Shown here piece after piece: positions 1-8,165 of a stretch of 64,000 bases of DNA. A program made the position numbers and the translations under genes. Location of the stretch: the NCBI RefSeq assembly GCF_009755225.1, contig NZ_WQKZ01000001.1:248001-312000 (forward strand), written 5' to 3'. This DNA comes from Hymenobacter ginkgonis (GTDB lineage Bacteria > Bacteroidota > Bacteroidia > Cytophagales > Hymenobacteraceae). How positions within the stretch are numbered: the stretch's first letter is position 1; every line of letters begins with the position of its first letter. The notes beneath the pieces are model-generated. The model was not told where the DNA came from, searched no databases, and was given only the letters and a program-made list of their open reading frames with translations.

Positions 1-56
1 CCCAGGCAGAGCTCCGATACTTTCAGGCCGGTATTGCCTAAGAGGTTGTATTTCAT
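1..56 (-). CDS. Aldo/keto reductase, N-terminal fragment (cut by window edge)
   Basis: Only the first 18 codons are inside the window, read leftward from an ATG at 56-54. They translate to a protein beginning MKYNLLGNTGLKVSELC. The pattern LGNTGLxVSxxCLG is the usual first beta-strand of aldo/keto reductases and matches the complete family member at 15986-16966 (which begins MEFTRLGNTGLQVSKIC). An NAD(P)H-dependent carbonyl reductase is therefore likely, but the catalytic residues lie outside the window. Confidence 0.75.
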   Translation of the reverse strand, partial: MKYNLLGNTGLKVSELCL

Positions 57-234
57 GTTGGTGGAAAAAAGAGTGAGCGTTGCCTGCCCGCGCGGCTACC
101 TCCGGCCCAGGGCGGGGGGTAGGGCAAGGGCCGTGGCTAGCTAAACCGCCGGGCGGCGCTGGTGTTGCGGCCGGGCGAGGGGGTAGGGGCCGGCGCGCCG
201 TAAATTTCGGCCCGGCCCAGCGCCGGCTACCCCT

Positions 235-792
235 ATGCCCGTTCCTTCTGCCCCGTTTAAAAAAGCCCTGGCCCGCCTCTCCGACAAGGAAAAAGAGGCC
301 CTGCTGCTGCGCGCCGTGCGCCGCGACGCTGAGCTCTACGACACCTTCAGCTTCGAGCTGCTGCCCGACGTGACGCTCGCCAGCGTGTACGAGGCCAGCG
401 CCGACCGCATCCACGAACTGTTCAACGTAGCCGTGACGGGCCGCTTGCTCAACCGCAGCCTCGTCAAAGCCCTGCGCGGGGCCAACCAAGAGGCGGGCCG
501 CGCCCGGCGCGTCACCAAAAGCAAGCAGCTCGAAGTAGACTTGGGCATGTATACGCTGCGGCTGATTTTTGACAATTACACCGGGCAGTTCGACAGCGTG
601 TACCAGGGGTTTTACGTGACCACGGCGCGGCTAGCGGTGCGCCTTACCCAGCTCATTGTGAAGCACCTGCACGAAGACCTGTGGCTTGAATACAAGTCGG
701 AGCTGGATGACTTCCTGACCCAGCTGCACGGCCGCAAAAAGAGCCGCGAGCTGAAATTCGACTTGCCGCGGGAGCTGGAACTACCTGCTTAA
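235..792 (+). CDS. Uncharacterised protein, paralogue of 4503-5060
   Basis: A 185-residue protein that I do not recognise. It has no signal peptide or membrane segment and is charged and probably mostly helical, so cytoplasmic. The N-terminus (KALARLSDKEKEALLLR, then DAEL and FxxELL) lines up with the N-terminus of the protein at 4503-5060 (RALFDLPQKEKDQLLAR, then DAVL and FRLL), so the two are probably distant members of one lineage-specific family. It ends three bases before the P450 start at 796, so the two genes are almost certainly cotranscribed. No function can be assigned from sequence. Confidence 0.8.
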   Translation: MPVPSAPFKKALARLSDKEKEALLLRAVRRDAELYDTFSFELLPDVTLASVYEASADRIHELFNVAVTGRLLNRSLVKALRGANQEAGRARRVTKSKQLEVDLGMYTLRLIFDNYTGQFDSVYQGFYVTTARLAVRLTQLIVKHLHEDLWLEYKSELDDFLTQLHGRKKSRELKFDLPRELELPA

Positions 793-795
793 GCC

Positions 796-2196
796 ATGCC
801 TGCCAACGCCCCTACCCCCGCAGCCTGGCCGCAGGTGCCGCGCCTGCTCACGCTGCGCAATTCGATGAAGTCGGCCCGCGACCCCATTGGCGCGCTCAAC
901 CAGTTGCTGGCCCACTACGGCGACACCGTGCGCCTGTATTTGGGCGGTGTGCGGCCGTCGGTAGTCACGCGCGACCCGGCGCTGGTGCAGCACATTTTAC
1001 AGAAAAACCACCGCCGCTACTTCAAATCGGACCTCACGCACGGGTTGTTGCGCTACCTGGGCCGCGGGCTGCTCACCAACGAGGGCGCCGACTGGCTGCG
1101 CCAGCGCCGGCTTATTCAGCCGGGTTTTCACCGCCAGCGGCTGGCTGGCCTCACGCGGCTTATGCGGGCCGCGGCCGATGAATGGGTAAACGGCTTGGCA
1201 GCTCAACTTTCTGACCAGCAACCGGTAGTGGCGTTGGACGCCCACGCCGCTATGACGGGGGTAGCGTTTCGCATCGTGGCGCGGTCGGTGTTTGGCAATA
1301 GCCTGGGCGAAAACCAACTCGCCCAGCTGAGCGACTGGCTCACGGCCATTCAGGCGTTTTACGTCAATACCATTCGGCAGCCGTATTTGCGGCCCTGGCA
1401 CTGGGCGCGCGGCAACTACACTCGCCACGACCAACTGGCCACCAACCTGCGCGAGTTGGTGCGCGCGGCCATTGGCCGGCACCAGGCGGCCCAGGCCGCC
1501 GCCGCGCCCGGCGCCCTACCCCCCGACGACCTGTTGCAGATGCTGCTCGATGCTCGCTACGAAGACGATGGCACCGCGATGAGCGAAAACCAATTGCTCG
1601 ACGAGCTAAATATCTTGCTCGTGGCTGGCCACGAAACCTCGGCCAACGCCCTGGCTTGGGCCTTCTCGCTGCTGGCCCACCACCCCGAAACGCAGCAAAA
1701 GCTGGCCGACGAAATTGCCCACGAGCTGCCCGATGACCAAGCCGTGGAGTTCGGCGACTTGCCCCGCCTGCCCTACGCCCTGCAAGTGGTGCAGGAGGCT
1801 ATGCGCCTCTACCCCCCCGCTTGGATAATGGACCGCGTGGCTACCGAAGCCGATGAGTTTCAAGGCGTGCCCATTGCCAAGGGTACGCTGTTTTCGCTCT
1901 ACATCTACGGCCTGCACCACCACCCCGGCCTCTGGCCCGACGCCGAAGTGTTTCGCCCTGAGCGCTTTGCAGCAAGTGCCGTGCCCGCGCCGCCTGCCTA
2001 CGGCTACCTGCCTTTCGGCAGCGGGCCGCGCCTGTGCGTGGGCAACCAGTTTGCCCTCACCGAGTTGCAATTAGTGCTTATTCAAACCCTGCGCCGCTTC
2101 CGGGTAGCGCCCGCTGCCCAGCTTACGCCGGGCATGAACCCGCTCATTACTCTGCGGCCAAATGGCGAGCTGCGCCTGCGCTTTAGCCGGCGGTAA
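796..2196 (+). CDS. Cytochrome P450 monooxygenase
   Basis: 466 residues, a normal length for a soluble bacterial P450. The I-helix oxygen-binding motif AGHETS is at about 277-282, the K-helix ExxR (EAMR) at 334-337, and the heme loop FGSGPRLCVG has the thiolate ligand at Cys414. The protein has no N-terminal membrane anchor, so it should be cytoplasmic. The family uses electrons from a ferredoxin/reductase pair to insert one oxygen atom into a hydrophobic substrate; no redox partner is encoded nearby. The overall character (PPAW after ExxR, xRFSRR end) recalls the fatty-acid/terpenoid-type P450s common in Bacteroidota, but the substrate is unknown. It follows the unknown gene at 235 with a 3-base gap. 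Confidence 0.95.
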   Translation: MPANAPTPAAWPQVPRLLTLRNSMKSARDPIGALNQLLAHYGDTVRLYLGGVRPSVVTRDPALVQHILQKNHRRYFKSDLTHGLLRYLGRGLLTNEGADWLRQRRLIQPGFHRQRLAGLTRLMRAAADEWVNGLAAQLSDQQPVVALDAHAAMTGVAFRIVARSVFGNSLGENQLAQLSDWLTAIQAFYVNTIRQPYLRPWHWARGNYTRHDQLATNLRELVRAAIGRHQAAQAAAAPGALPPDDLLQMLLDARYEDDGTAMSENQLLDELNILLVAGHETSANALAWAFSLLAHHPETQQKLADEIAHELPDDQAVEFGDLPRLPYALQVVQEAMRLYPPAWIMDRVATEADEFQGVPIAKGTLFSLYIYGLHHHPGLWPDAEVFRPERFAASAVPAPPAYGYLPFGSGPRLCVGNQFALTELQLVLIQTLRRFRVAPAAQLTPGMNPLITLRPNGELRLRFSRR

Positions 2197-2218
2197 GGAG
2201 TTGTTGGAAATAGATGAT

Positions 2219-2275
2219 AAAGAACGTCAGCATAATAAAGCGAGATGCTTCGCTTTATTATGCCTAATATTCTTT
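2219..2275. repeat. Palindromic element / putative terminator after P450
   Basis: Inverted repeat: GCATAATAAAGCG (2230-2242) pairs with CGCTTTATTATGC (2251-2263) around the loop AGATGCTT, with outer AAAGAA/TTCTTT ends and a following T-run. It resembles the elements at 19234, 23414 and 27565 (AACGTCA...GCTTCG core). It lies between two convergent genes and could terminate both. Confidence 0.6.
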
Positions 2276-2311
2276 TTGTAAGAAGGCGTTAGTGCTTACC
2301 CTAGTTAGCGC

Positions 2312-2590
2312 TTACCCTTCCAGCACATCCTGGTACTCATCCTGGTGCTGCTCGGCAAAGGCAGCCATAAACTCGCAACTGGTGCGAGCTTTCAGGTGGT
2401 GCTGGCGGGCGTAGGCGAGGCCAGCGCGGGCCAATTGGTCGGCTTCGCCCTGGCCGCGGCGGTCCTCGGGCACGAAGGTGTGCACGAAATCAATCACGCC
2501 GGGGGTAGGGAGCGAATAGGCGAGCTCGGCTTGGTCGTCGGCGGGGCCGCTGGTAAATTCCTGGTCGGCTGCGTTGTGTTTGATATTCAT
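2312..2590 (-). CDS. Small GNAT-like N-acetyltransferase (YjdJ type)
   Basis: 92 residues from the ATG at 2590; a longer reading from 2689 only adds low-complexity sequence. The protein has the compact single-domain GNAT layout of the YjdJ/GCN5-related family: a short beta region (ELAYSLPTPGVIDFVHTFVPEDRRGQG), where the acetyl-CoA loop V-P-E-D-x-R-G-Q-G sits at about 49-57, followed by a helix and the motif LKxxTSCEFM near the C-terminus. Members are about 90-100 residues and their substrates are mostly unknown. It converges on the P450 operon across the palindrome at 2219-2275. Confidence 0.8.
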   Translation of the reverse strand: MNIKHNAADQEFTSGPADDQAELAYSLPTPGVIDFVHTFVPEDRRGQGEADQLARAGLAYARQHHLKARTSCEFMAAFAEQHQDEYQDVLEG

Positions 2591-2739
2591 AGTCAAGTAG
2601 AAAGGGGGTAGGGGAGGGCTGGTTGATACGCCGTTGCCACGGGGCGAATTGGCCAGAAAAAACCAGAACCCGTAAAGGGGAGTAAACATAAAGCCGGGCG
2701 TGGCCCGAATGGTTTTTCGATTCCTTTTCCTTCCCTCCC

Positions 2740-3219
2740 ATGAGTATCTTCTCGTCCTCCCCCGACACTGCCGAAGACGCGGCTGCCGACCCCCGGCCCG
2801 CTGGTCAGCGCGACCGCGCCGAGCATGCCCACCTCAATCCCAACGACCCAGCCAAGGAAGCGGAAGCCGGCACCCCGCAGTACGGCAGCTTCGGCAAGCC
2901 CAGCGACGTAGATGCGGCTGCTGCTAAAACTGCCAACAACGACGGTAGCAACGATAACCCTGACGAATTCAGCGAGTTTCGCAAGCCCAACGCTTCGGGT
3001 ACCGAAGATTATTCCTCCGAAACCGCCGGCGCCGACCCTACCGAACAGCGCGGCCACGCAACCCAAAACCAAGACCCGCAGGCTGTGCGCGCCTCCCAAA
3101 ACGCCGATGCCGACGTACAAGGCGCCGCCTGGGCTCAAGATGACCCTCGCTACGCCGGCGGCCACGCCACACCTACTTGGCAGGAAGAAAACAATAAAGA
3201 ACACGGTTCCAACGACTAA
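2740..3219 (+). CDS. Disordered acidic hypothetical protein
   Basis: 159 residues, very rich in Asp, Glu, Asn, Ala, Gly, Pro and Ser, with almost no hydrophobic core, no signal peptide and no cysteine. It is probably intrinsically disordered and highly soluble. Short phrases recur loosely (DPxxxG, GHAT, NADAD). The stop codon is followed after four bases by the start of a second protein of the same character (3224), so the two form a small operon that ends at the hairpin at 3613. Stress or desiccation-protective (hydrophilin-like) roles are typical for such compositions, but this is inference from composition only. Confidence 0.75.
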   Translation: MSIFSSSPDTAEDAAADPRPAGQRDRAEHAHLNPNDPAKEAEAGTPQYGSFGKPSDVDAAAAKTANNDGSNDNPDEFSEFRKPNASGTEDYSSETAGADPTEQRGHATQNQDPQAVRASQNADADVQGAAWAQDDPRYAGGHATPTWQEENNKEHGSND

Positions 3220-3223
3220 TCAT

Positions 3224-3583
3224 ATGGCTTCCATTCCTCAAACCGCCCCCGGCAACAACCTCAACGGTAAAGCTGCCGCTACGGCCACCACCGATTCGCA
3301 AGCCGACGCCTCGAACAACGCGCGCACCGAAACCGAAAAGGAATCGGATAGCTTCCTCGACCGCGAAACGGCTGGCCAAGTATTCGACGACAACAGCGGC
3401 CAGCAAATGGCCGACATGATGGACGATTCGATGCGCTCCGATATGCAGGCTCCCACCGGCTCGGCCCCCGCTTCCGACGAGAACCTCCCCGATGAATTGG
3501 TTCGCCCCAGCGAAGCCAACTTCACGCTGCCCGAAATGCAGCACCAAGGCAAAACCCTCTCTACCGAGGGCGATGCCGAATAA
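3224..3583 (+). CDS. Disordered acidic hypothetical protein, second of pair
   Basis: 119 residues from the ATG at 3224, four bases after the stop of the preceding gene. A longer reading in this frame from 2912 is only a shadow of the upstream gene. Composition is again hydrophilic (Asn, Asp, Thr, Ala, Glu). A slightly more ordered central piece, SFLDRETAGQVFDDN followed by QQMADMMDDSMRSDM, could form an amphipathic helix. No domain is recognised. A strong hairpin 30 bases downstream closes the operon. Confidence 0.75.
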   Translation: MASIPQTAPGNNLNGKAAATATTDSQADASNNARTETEKESDSFLDRETAGQVFDDNSGQQMADMMDDSMRSDMQAPTGSAPASDENLPDELVRPSEANFTLPEMQHQGKTLSTEGDAE

Positions 3584-3612
3584 CACCTCTTTCCATACTG
3601 TGTAAACTACCC

Positions 3613-3650
3613 AAAAAGAGCCGGTAGCCGCAAGGCTACTGGCTCTTTTT
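3613..3650 (+). terminator. Rho-independent terminator
   Basis: AAAAAGAGCCGGTAGCC pairs with GGCTACTGGCTCTTTTT around a GCAA loop (one G-T wobble/mismatch), giving a GC-rich stem ending in a T-run. It follows the disordered-protein operon. Confidence 0.85.
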
Positions 3651-3707
3651 GTGGAATAGAAGGGGTAGGGGCATCAGGGTTGGTAGTGATTCTTTTTGCT
3701 GCCGTAT

Positions 3708-4415
3708 ATGTTCGTGCCCTACCGGTTTCGCCGTCGTTTATTATTGCCACCAGGCTGGCTGTCGCTGGGGTTTTTATTGCTACTAGGCTGCCTGGAATTG
3801 CGAACCCAGTGGCGGCAGCTACGCCTAGCAAATATGGTGCAACTGACCATGCCCGCCCTAAAGCCGGACACCACTGGCCTAGCTTCCTACAAGCGCTTTT
3901 CCGGCAGTACGGAAACTCCTTTTAACACTCCCTATCAATCAGTAAGCAAGTTGGATGAGCTGCGGCCCTGGCGCACCGTAGAATATGGGGGTAATCCTTT
4001 AGCTGATTTTTTTAGTGCCAGCACAATAGAAGCTTCTTTAGTGGCTATGCAAGCTGATTCCACTTATGCTAGCGGCCTACGCATTCGCCTTCGGGCTAGC
4101 GCTACCTATAAAGACTTGGTTAAGATGCTAGATATGATGCTTGTGGCTAACCAAAAAAGGTATTGGCTTGATACGCGTCATAAACCTATAATTCTTTATG
4201 CTATCACAAACAAAGAACTGCCTCGAAAACGAAGAACTTATAATTCCATTAATAATGCATGGGGCTGTTGCGTCTGTGTATCATATGTCCCCTTAGCTCC
4301 AGACGAACCAAACTGGTTAACAGAACTTAAAAGCTTACAGCAGCAAATTTGGCGACCGTCTGTGCTGGTACTTGTTATGCTTATTATTTTAAGCCTGTTT
4401 CGTTTGACCCGCTAA
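3708..4415 (+). CDS. Hypothetical membrane-anchored protein
   Basis: 235 residues from the ATG at 3708; an in-frame TTG at 3696 would add four residues. A hydrophobic segment after a basic N-terminus (RFRRR, then about 10-28) and a second at the very C-terminus (VLVLVMLIILSLF) flank a hydrophilic middle part, so the protein probably spans the membrane twice. A piece around LRIRLRASATYKDLVKMLDMM loosely recalls the ExbD-type periplasmic fold (a degraded D-x-x-TYxxVVxVMD pattern), but I would not name it on that. Its codon use is visibly more AT-rich than its neighbours, which may mean recent acquisition. Confidence 0.65.
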   Translation: MFVPYRFRRRLLLPPGWLSLGFLLLLGCLELRTQWRQLRLANMVQLTMPALKPDTTGLASYKRFSGSTETPFNTPYQSVSKLDELRPWRTVEYGGNPLADFFSASTIEASLVAMQADSTYASGLRIRLRASATYKDLVKMLDMMLVANQKRYWLDTRHKPIILYAITNKELPRKRRTYNSINNAWGCCVCVSYVPLAPDEPNWLTELKSLQQQIWRPSVLVLVMLIILSLFRLTR

Positions 4416-4502
4416 AGAGTTCGGTAGTTTGAAGAAGTTATAACTTTAGCTTAGGCAAAAACCGTTTGTGCCTGAATCTTACAATTTAAAACGCACGCCC
4501 TA

Positions 4503-5060
4503 TTGCCCGCCCTACCCCCCGATTTGCGCCGCGCCCTCTTCGACCTGCCGCAGAAGGAAAAAGACCAACTATTGGCCCGCCTCGTGGCCCAAGATGCCGT
4601 GCTGACCGAGCAGCTGGCTTTTCGCTTGCTCGAAGGGCCCGATGCGCTGGCCGACCGCCGCGCCGCCCTACAGCACCAAGTTGATGACCCCGTGCGCGGC
4701 TACCACCAAACGCCTAACGACCTGCTCGTTATCTTGCGGCAGTTGCAGGCGCGGCTGGCTTACCACACCCGCATCACGGGCGACAGCTGGGGCGAGTTGG
4801 AGCTGAGCTTTCGGCTGCTGGCCAACGTATTTCGGCACCAGGCCGACTTGGTGGCGCGCCTGCACGGCCCTACCCAACCGCTATTGCAGCACCTAGTGCG
4901 CCGCACCCAAGAGGCCCTGCGCCAAGCTGAAAAGCTGCACCCCGACTACCACCTGGAACTGGCCGAAGCCGCGAGTGCTGTATTGGCCGGCCTTTATGCG
5001 TCGGGGGCGGCGCCGCTAGCGCGTGAGGTGGCGCTGCCTCGACACTGGCCCGCCGCGTAA
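4503..5060 (+). CDS. Uncharacterised protein, paralogue of 235-792
   Basis: 185 residues, the same length as the protein at 235. The start is a TTG at 4503; no in-frame ATG lies between it and the upstream TGA at 4473-4475, and TTG gives an N-terminus (MPALPPDLRRAL) parallel to the paralogue. It is leucine- and alanine-rich, apparently all helical, without signal peptide or membrane helix. Similarity to the paralogue is confined to the first 40 or so residues (KEKxxLLxRxVxxDAxL). Function unknown. Confidence 0.75.
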   Translation: MPALPPDLRRALFDLPQKEKDQLLARLVAQDAVLTEQLAFRLLEGPDALADRRAALQHQVDDPVRGYHQTPNDLLVILRQLQARLAYHTRITGDSWGELELSFRLLANVFRHQADLVARLHGPTQPLLQHLVRRTQEALRQAEKLHPDYHLELAEAASAVLAGLYASGAAPLAREVALPRHWPAA

Positions 5061-5225
5061 TAGTTGTGCCGCGAGCAGTTGCACTCTGCTAAAAATTATA
5101 AATTAAGATAGAAATGGCTGTTGCAGCGAATAAGTATTCCTACCCGGACGCGCTTTTTTGGTAGGTACGGGTCAGTGAGATTTTTTGCGCTTAATTTAGC
5201 TTTCTGCTTTGGTACATAACAATCT

Positions 5226-8024
5226 ATGAGGCAAATTTTTACTTTCTTAATACTATTGTGCGGCGGCTTGCTGCCAGCCTGGGGGCAAGTGGCACCTGCT
5301 ACTGCCCCAGGGCAACTTATTATTAAACTAAAACAGGGCTTAGCACCTGGCAGCAGCCTGGGTACAGTGCAACCAGCCCTGCGGGCCTTGGCAGCCACGG
5401 GGCTAACGCAAAAATTTCCCTTTACGCAGGTCCCAAGTCCCGAGCAGCCCGGCAGCGTAGACCTGCGGCTGATTTACCACTGCACGGTGCCTACCCCCCT
5501 TAACCTAGCCAAGGCCCGGGCGCTGCTGCTGGCCACTGGTGCGGTAGAATACGTGGAGCCGGTGTACGTGCGTGCGCCATTTTACCAACCTAACGACCCG
5601 CGCGCCGACTCGACGCAGAGCAGCGCGACATACCTGAAACTGATAAACGCCTACCGGGGCTGGGACGCGACGCAAGGCGATACGAGCATCGTAATTGGCA
5701 TTACGGATACCGGTTTCCGCCTCAACCACGAGGATTTAGTGCGGCAGATAAAATACAATTATGCCGACCCTATCAATGGCATTGATGATGATAAGGACGG
5801 CTATATCGACAACTTTCGGGGTTGGGATATGGCGCACAACAACAACGACCCCTCCTACGAAAGCGTTGACGTTCATGGCAGTATGTCGGCTGGCCTGGCG
5901 GCGGCGCAGGCCAATAACGGCAAAGGATTTCTCGGCGTAGGGTTTGGCTGCAAATGGCTGCCGCTGCAAATATTTCCGGGCTCGGTGCCGGGGGCTTTCG
6001 CGGGCTACGAGGCCATCGTGTACGCGGCCGACCACGGCTGCCAAATCATTAACATGTCGTGGGGTGGGGTAGGGGGCTACTCGCGCTTCGAGCAAGATGT
6101 GTGCACCTATGCGGCCGTAAACCGCGACGCGGTGCTGGTGGCCGCGGCCGGCAACACGCCCGCCAATGTACTCGTTTACCCGGCCTCCTACGACCATGTG
6201 CTAGCGGTAGCCGCTACGGATGGCGGCGGTGTTATCGCCGCCTTCTCAACCTATAACACTCGCGTTGACCTAGCAGCTACGGGGGTAGAAATACCGAGTA
6301 CGGGCGGCGTTACGGATACGGACTACCGAGCGGGTACGGGTACTTCCTTTTCGGCGCCGCAGGTGGCGGGCGCGGCAGCGCTGGTGCGGGCGCGCTTTCC
6401 GCAACTGCGTGCCGAGCAGGTGCGGGCGCAGCTGCGCCGCACGGCCAATGCCGCTATTTATAACCTGCCGGCCAATGTGCCTTACATTGGTTTGTTAGGC
6501 ACGGGTACCCTCAATGTGGGTAAGGCCGTGGCGGCGCTTAATCAGCGCGAGGCGCGGGTAGTGCAGAGCACCTACCTGCCGGCCAAGCCCACGGGCTATA
6601 CCCCCGGCGATACCATCAGTTTGGCCGTGACGGTGCGCAACCTGCTGCTGCCTATCAGTGGCCTCACCGTAACGCTTACGTCGCAGTCGCCCTACGTCAC
6701 GGTGCGGCAGGGCACATTTGCCGTAGGCAACCTGGCCACGCTGACGCAGGCCACCAACGAGGCGGCGCCGTTTCGGCTGGCGGTGGCGGCTAGCGGCGTG
6801 CCCGTGAATACGTCGGCCCTGCTGCGGTATCATTTTGTAGGAAGTGATGGCTATCAGGCTGACCAATACGTGACGGTGCTGGTAAACCCTGATTTTGCGC
6901 AGCTCGACGCCGGCGACTTGAGCCTGAGCCTTACCAGCCGGGGCAACCTGGGTTACGATGACCTGACGGCGGCGGTGGGGCTAGGCGCGCGCTACCGAGA
7001 CGGTGAGCCACTGCTTAGCGAGGGCGGGCTGCTGCTGGCCACCTCGCCGACCCGCGTGGCCGACCGCCTGCGCAGCCGGGGTAGCGCGTCGCGGCAGTCA
7101 TTCTTCACCTTGGCCCAGGCCGTGCGGCTGGCTCCCGGCCCCCGCGCCGACCAGGAAGTGCGCGGCACGTTTCGCGATTCGCTGCCCGACCCGCAGCTTC
7201 CGCGCTCGGTGGGGGTGCGCGTGCGCCAGCACGGCCAAAGCTGGGCTACCCCCGCCGCGCGCCGCAACCTGATTTTGCTCGACTACTCCTTGCGTAACCT
7301 AACGGCCGACACGCTGAAGGCACTTTACGCTGGGATTTTTACCGACTGGGATTTGCCCGGCAATCCTGGCCTCAACGTAGCTCGCTGGGATTCTGTCAAC
7401 CGTTTGAGCTACTGCTTCGACCCCGTAGCCAGCCAGGTGTACACGGGTGTGCAGGTGCTGGGGCCGCGGCCGGCCGGCGTGTACGCCATTAACAACGGCG
7501 CTCCCGCGGGTACCCCTATTTACTTAGCTGATGGCTTTAGCCCCGCCGAAAAGTATTTGGCACTCAGCGGCGGCTTTGGCCGCACAAACCGCGAGGCGGG
7601 GGCTAACCAGGGCGCCGATGTATCGACGGTAGTGAGCACGTTGGTGCCGCGCCTGGCTCCCGGCGACTCGGCCACCGTGGCTTTTGCCGTGCTAGCGGCG
7701 CCTTCGCTGGCCGAACTGCAAGCGGCCGCTCAAGCCGCCGCGGCTCTGTATACACAGCAAGTATTGGCTACCGTGCCGGCTGCGCCTGCGGTGCTGGGGC
7801 AAGTGTATCCAAACCCCACAACTGGCGAGTTGCACATTCGCCTACCCACTCAGTTTGGCCCAGCCACCGCTCAGGTCCTCGACGCGCTGGGTCGGGTAGT
7901 GGTGCAGGCAACTTTGCCCGCTACCGGCGGAGAAATAACCCTCGCCGCGCTGCCCGCTGGCCTGTACTTACTGCGGGTAGCTGGGCCTGCCGGTAGCTTA
8001 GTGCAGCGCATTGTACGCGAGTAA
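5226..8024 (+). CDS. Secreted subtilisin-like serine protease (S8) with T9SS sorting domain
   Basis: 932 residues. A signal peptide (MRQIFTFLILLCGGLLPAWG) is followed by a possible inhibitor-like propeptide to about 120, then a peptidase S8 domain. The catalytic triad is visible: Asp161 in ITDTG, His217 in DVHGSM, Ser374 in GTGTSFSAPQVAG. After the protease come about 400 residues of beta-rich sequence and a type A T9SS C-terminal domain (VYPNPTTGE at about 860, LPAGLYLLRV near the end, then a short basic tail). It should cross the inner membrane by Sec and the outer membrane by the PorSS/T9SS, and act on the cell surface or in the medium in protein degradation. Its stop codon lies inside a long perfect hairpin shared with the convergent nuclease gene. 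Confidence 0.95.
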   Translation: MRQIFTFLILLCGGLLPAWGQVAPATAPGQLIIKLKQGLAPGSSLGTVQPALRALAATGLTQKFPFTQVPSPEQPGSVDLRLIYHCTVPTPLNLAKARALLLATGAVEYVEPVYVRAPFYQPNDPRADSTQSSATYLKLINAYRGWDATQGDTSIVIGITDTGFRLNHEDLVRQIKYNYADPINGIDDDKDGYIDNFRGWDMAHNNNDPSYESVDVHGSMSAGLAAAQANNGKGFLGVGFGCKWLPLQIFPGSVPGAFAGYEAIVYAADHGCQIINMSWGGVGGYSRFEQDVCTYAAVNRDAVLVAAAGNTPANVLVYPASYDHVLAVAATDGGGVIAAFSTYNTRVDLAATGVEIPSTGGVTDTDYRAGTGTSFSAPQVAGAAALVRARFPQLRAEQVRAQLRRTANAAIYNLPANVPYIGLLGTGTLNVGKAVAALNQREARVVQSTYLPAKPTGYTPGDTISLAVTVRNLLLPISGLTVTLTSQSPYVTVRQGTFAVGNLATLTQATNEAAPFRLAVAASGVPVNTSALLRYHFVGSDGYQADQYVTVLVNPDFAQLDAGDLSLSLTSRGNLGYDDLTAAVGLGARYRDGEPLLSEGGLLLATSPTRVADRLRSRGSASRQSFFTLAQAVRLAPGPRADQEVRGTFRDSLPDPQLPRSVGVRVRQHGQSWATPAARRNLILLDYSLRNLTADTLKALYAGIFTDWDLPGNPGLNVARWDSVNRLSYCFDPVASQVYTGVQVLGPRPAGVYAINNGAPAGTPIYLADGFSPAEKYLALSGGFGRTNREAGANQGADVSTVVSTLVPRLAPGDSATVAFAVLAAPSLAELQAAAQAAAALYTQQVLATVPAAPAVLGQVYPNPTTGELHIRLPTQFGPATAQVLDALGRVVVQATLPATGGEITLAALPAGLYLLRVAGPAGSLVQRIVRE

Positions 8025-8110
8025 TTTAGAAGGTTCTTGCGGTATACTAAAAGCCCGGCGGCATTGGATGCCGCCGGGCTTTTAGTATACCGCAAGAACC
8101 TTCTAAATTA
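8022..8110. terminator. Bidirectional terminator, perfect 43-bp inverted repeat
   Basis: Arms 8022-8064 and 8068-8110 are exact reverse complements with only TGG between them. The left arm begins with the TAA stop codon of the protease. The inner part (AAAAGCCCGGCGGCAT) is a normal terminator stem; the outer 25 or so base pairs extend it far beyond what termination needs. Confidence 0.9.
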
Positions 8111-8165
8111 CCCAATAGTTGGTGCACGATAAACGGTTTAAACCAGCATTTTAATCACCCACCGG

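Noticed and set aside
3708..4415. Naming the 3708 protein ExbD
   Set aside because: Only a weak resemblance in one short segment and a second C-terminal membrane helix that ExbD lacks.
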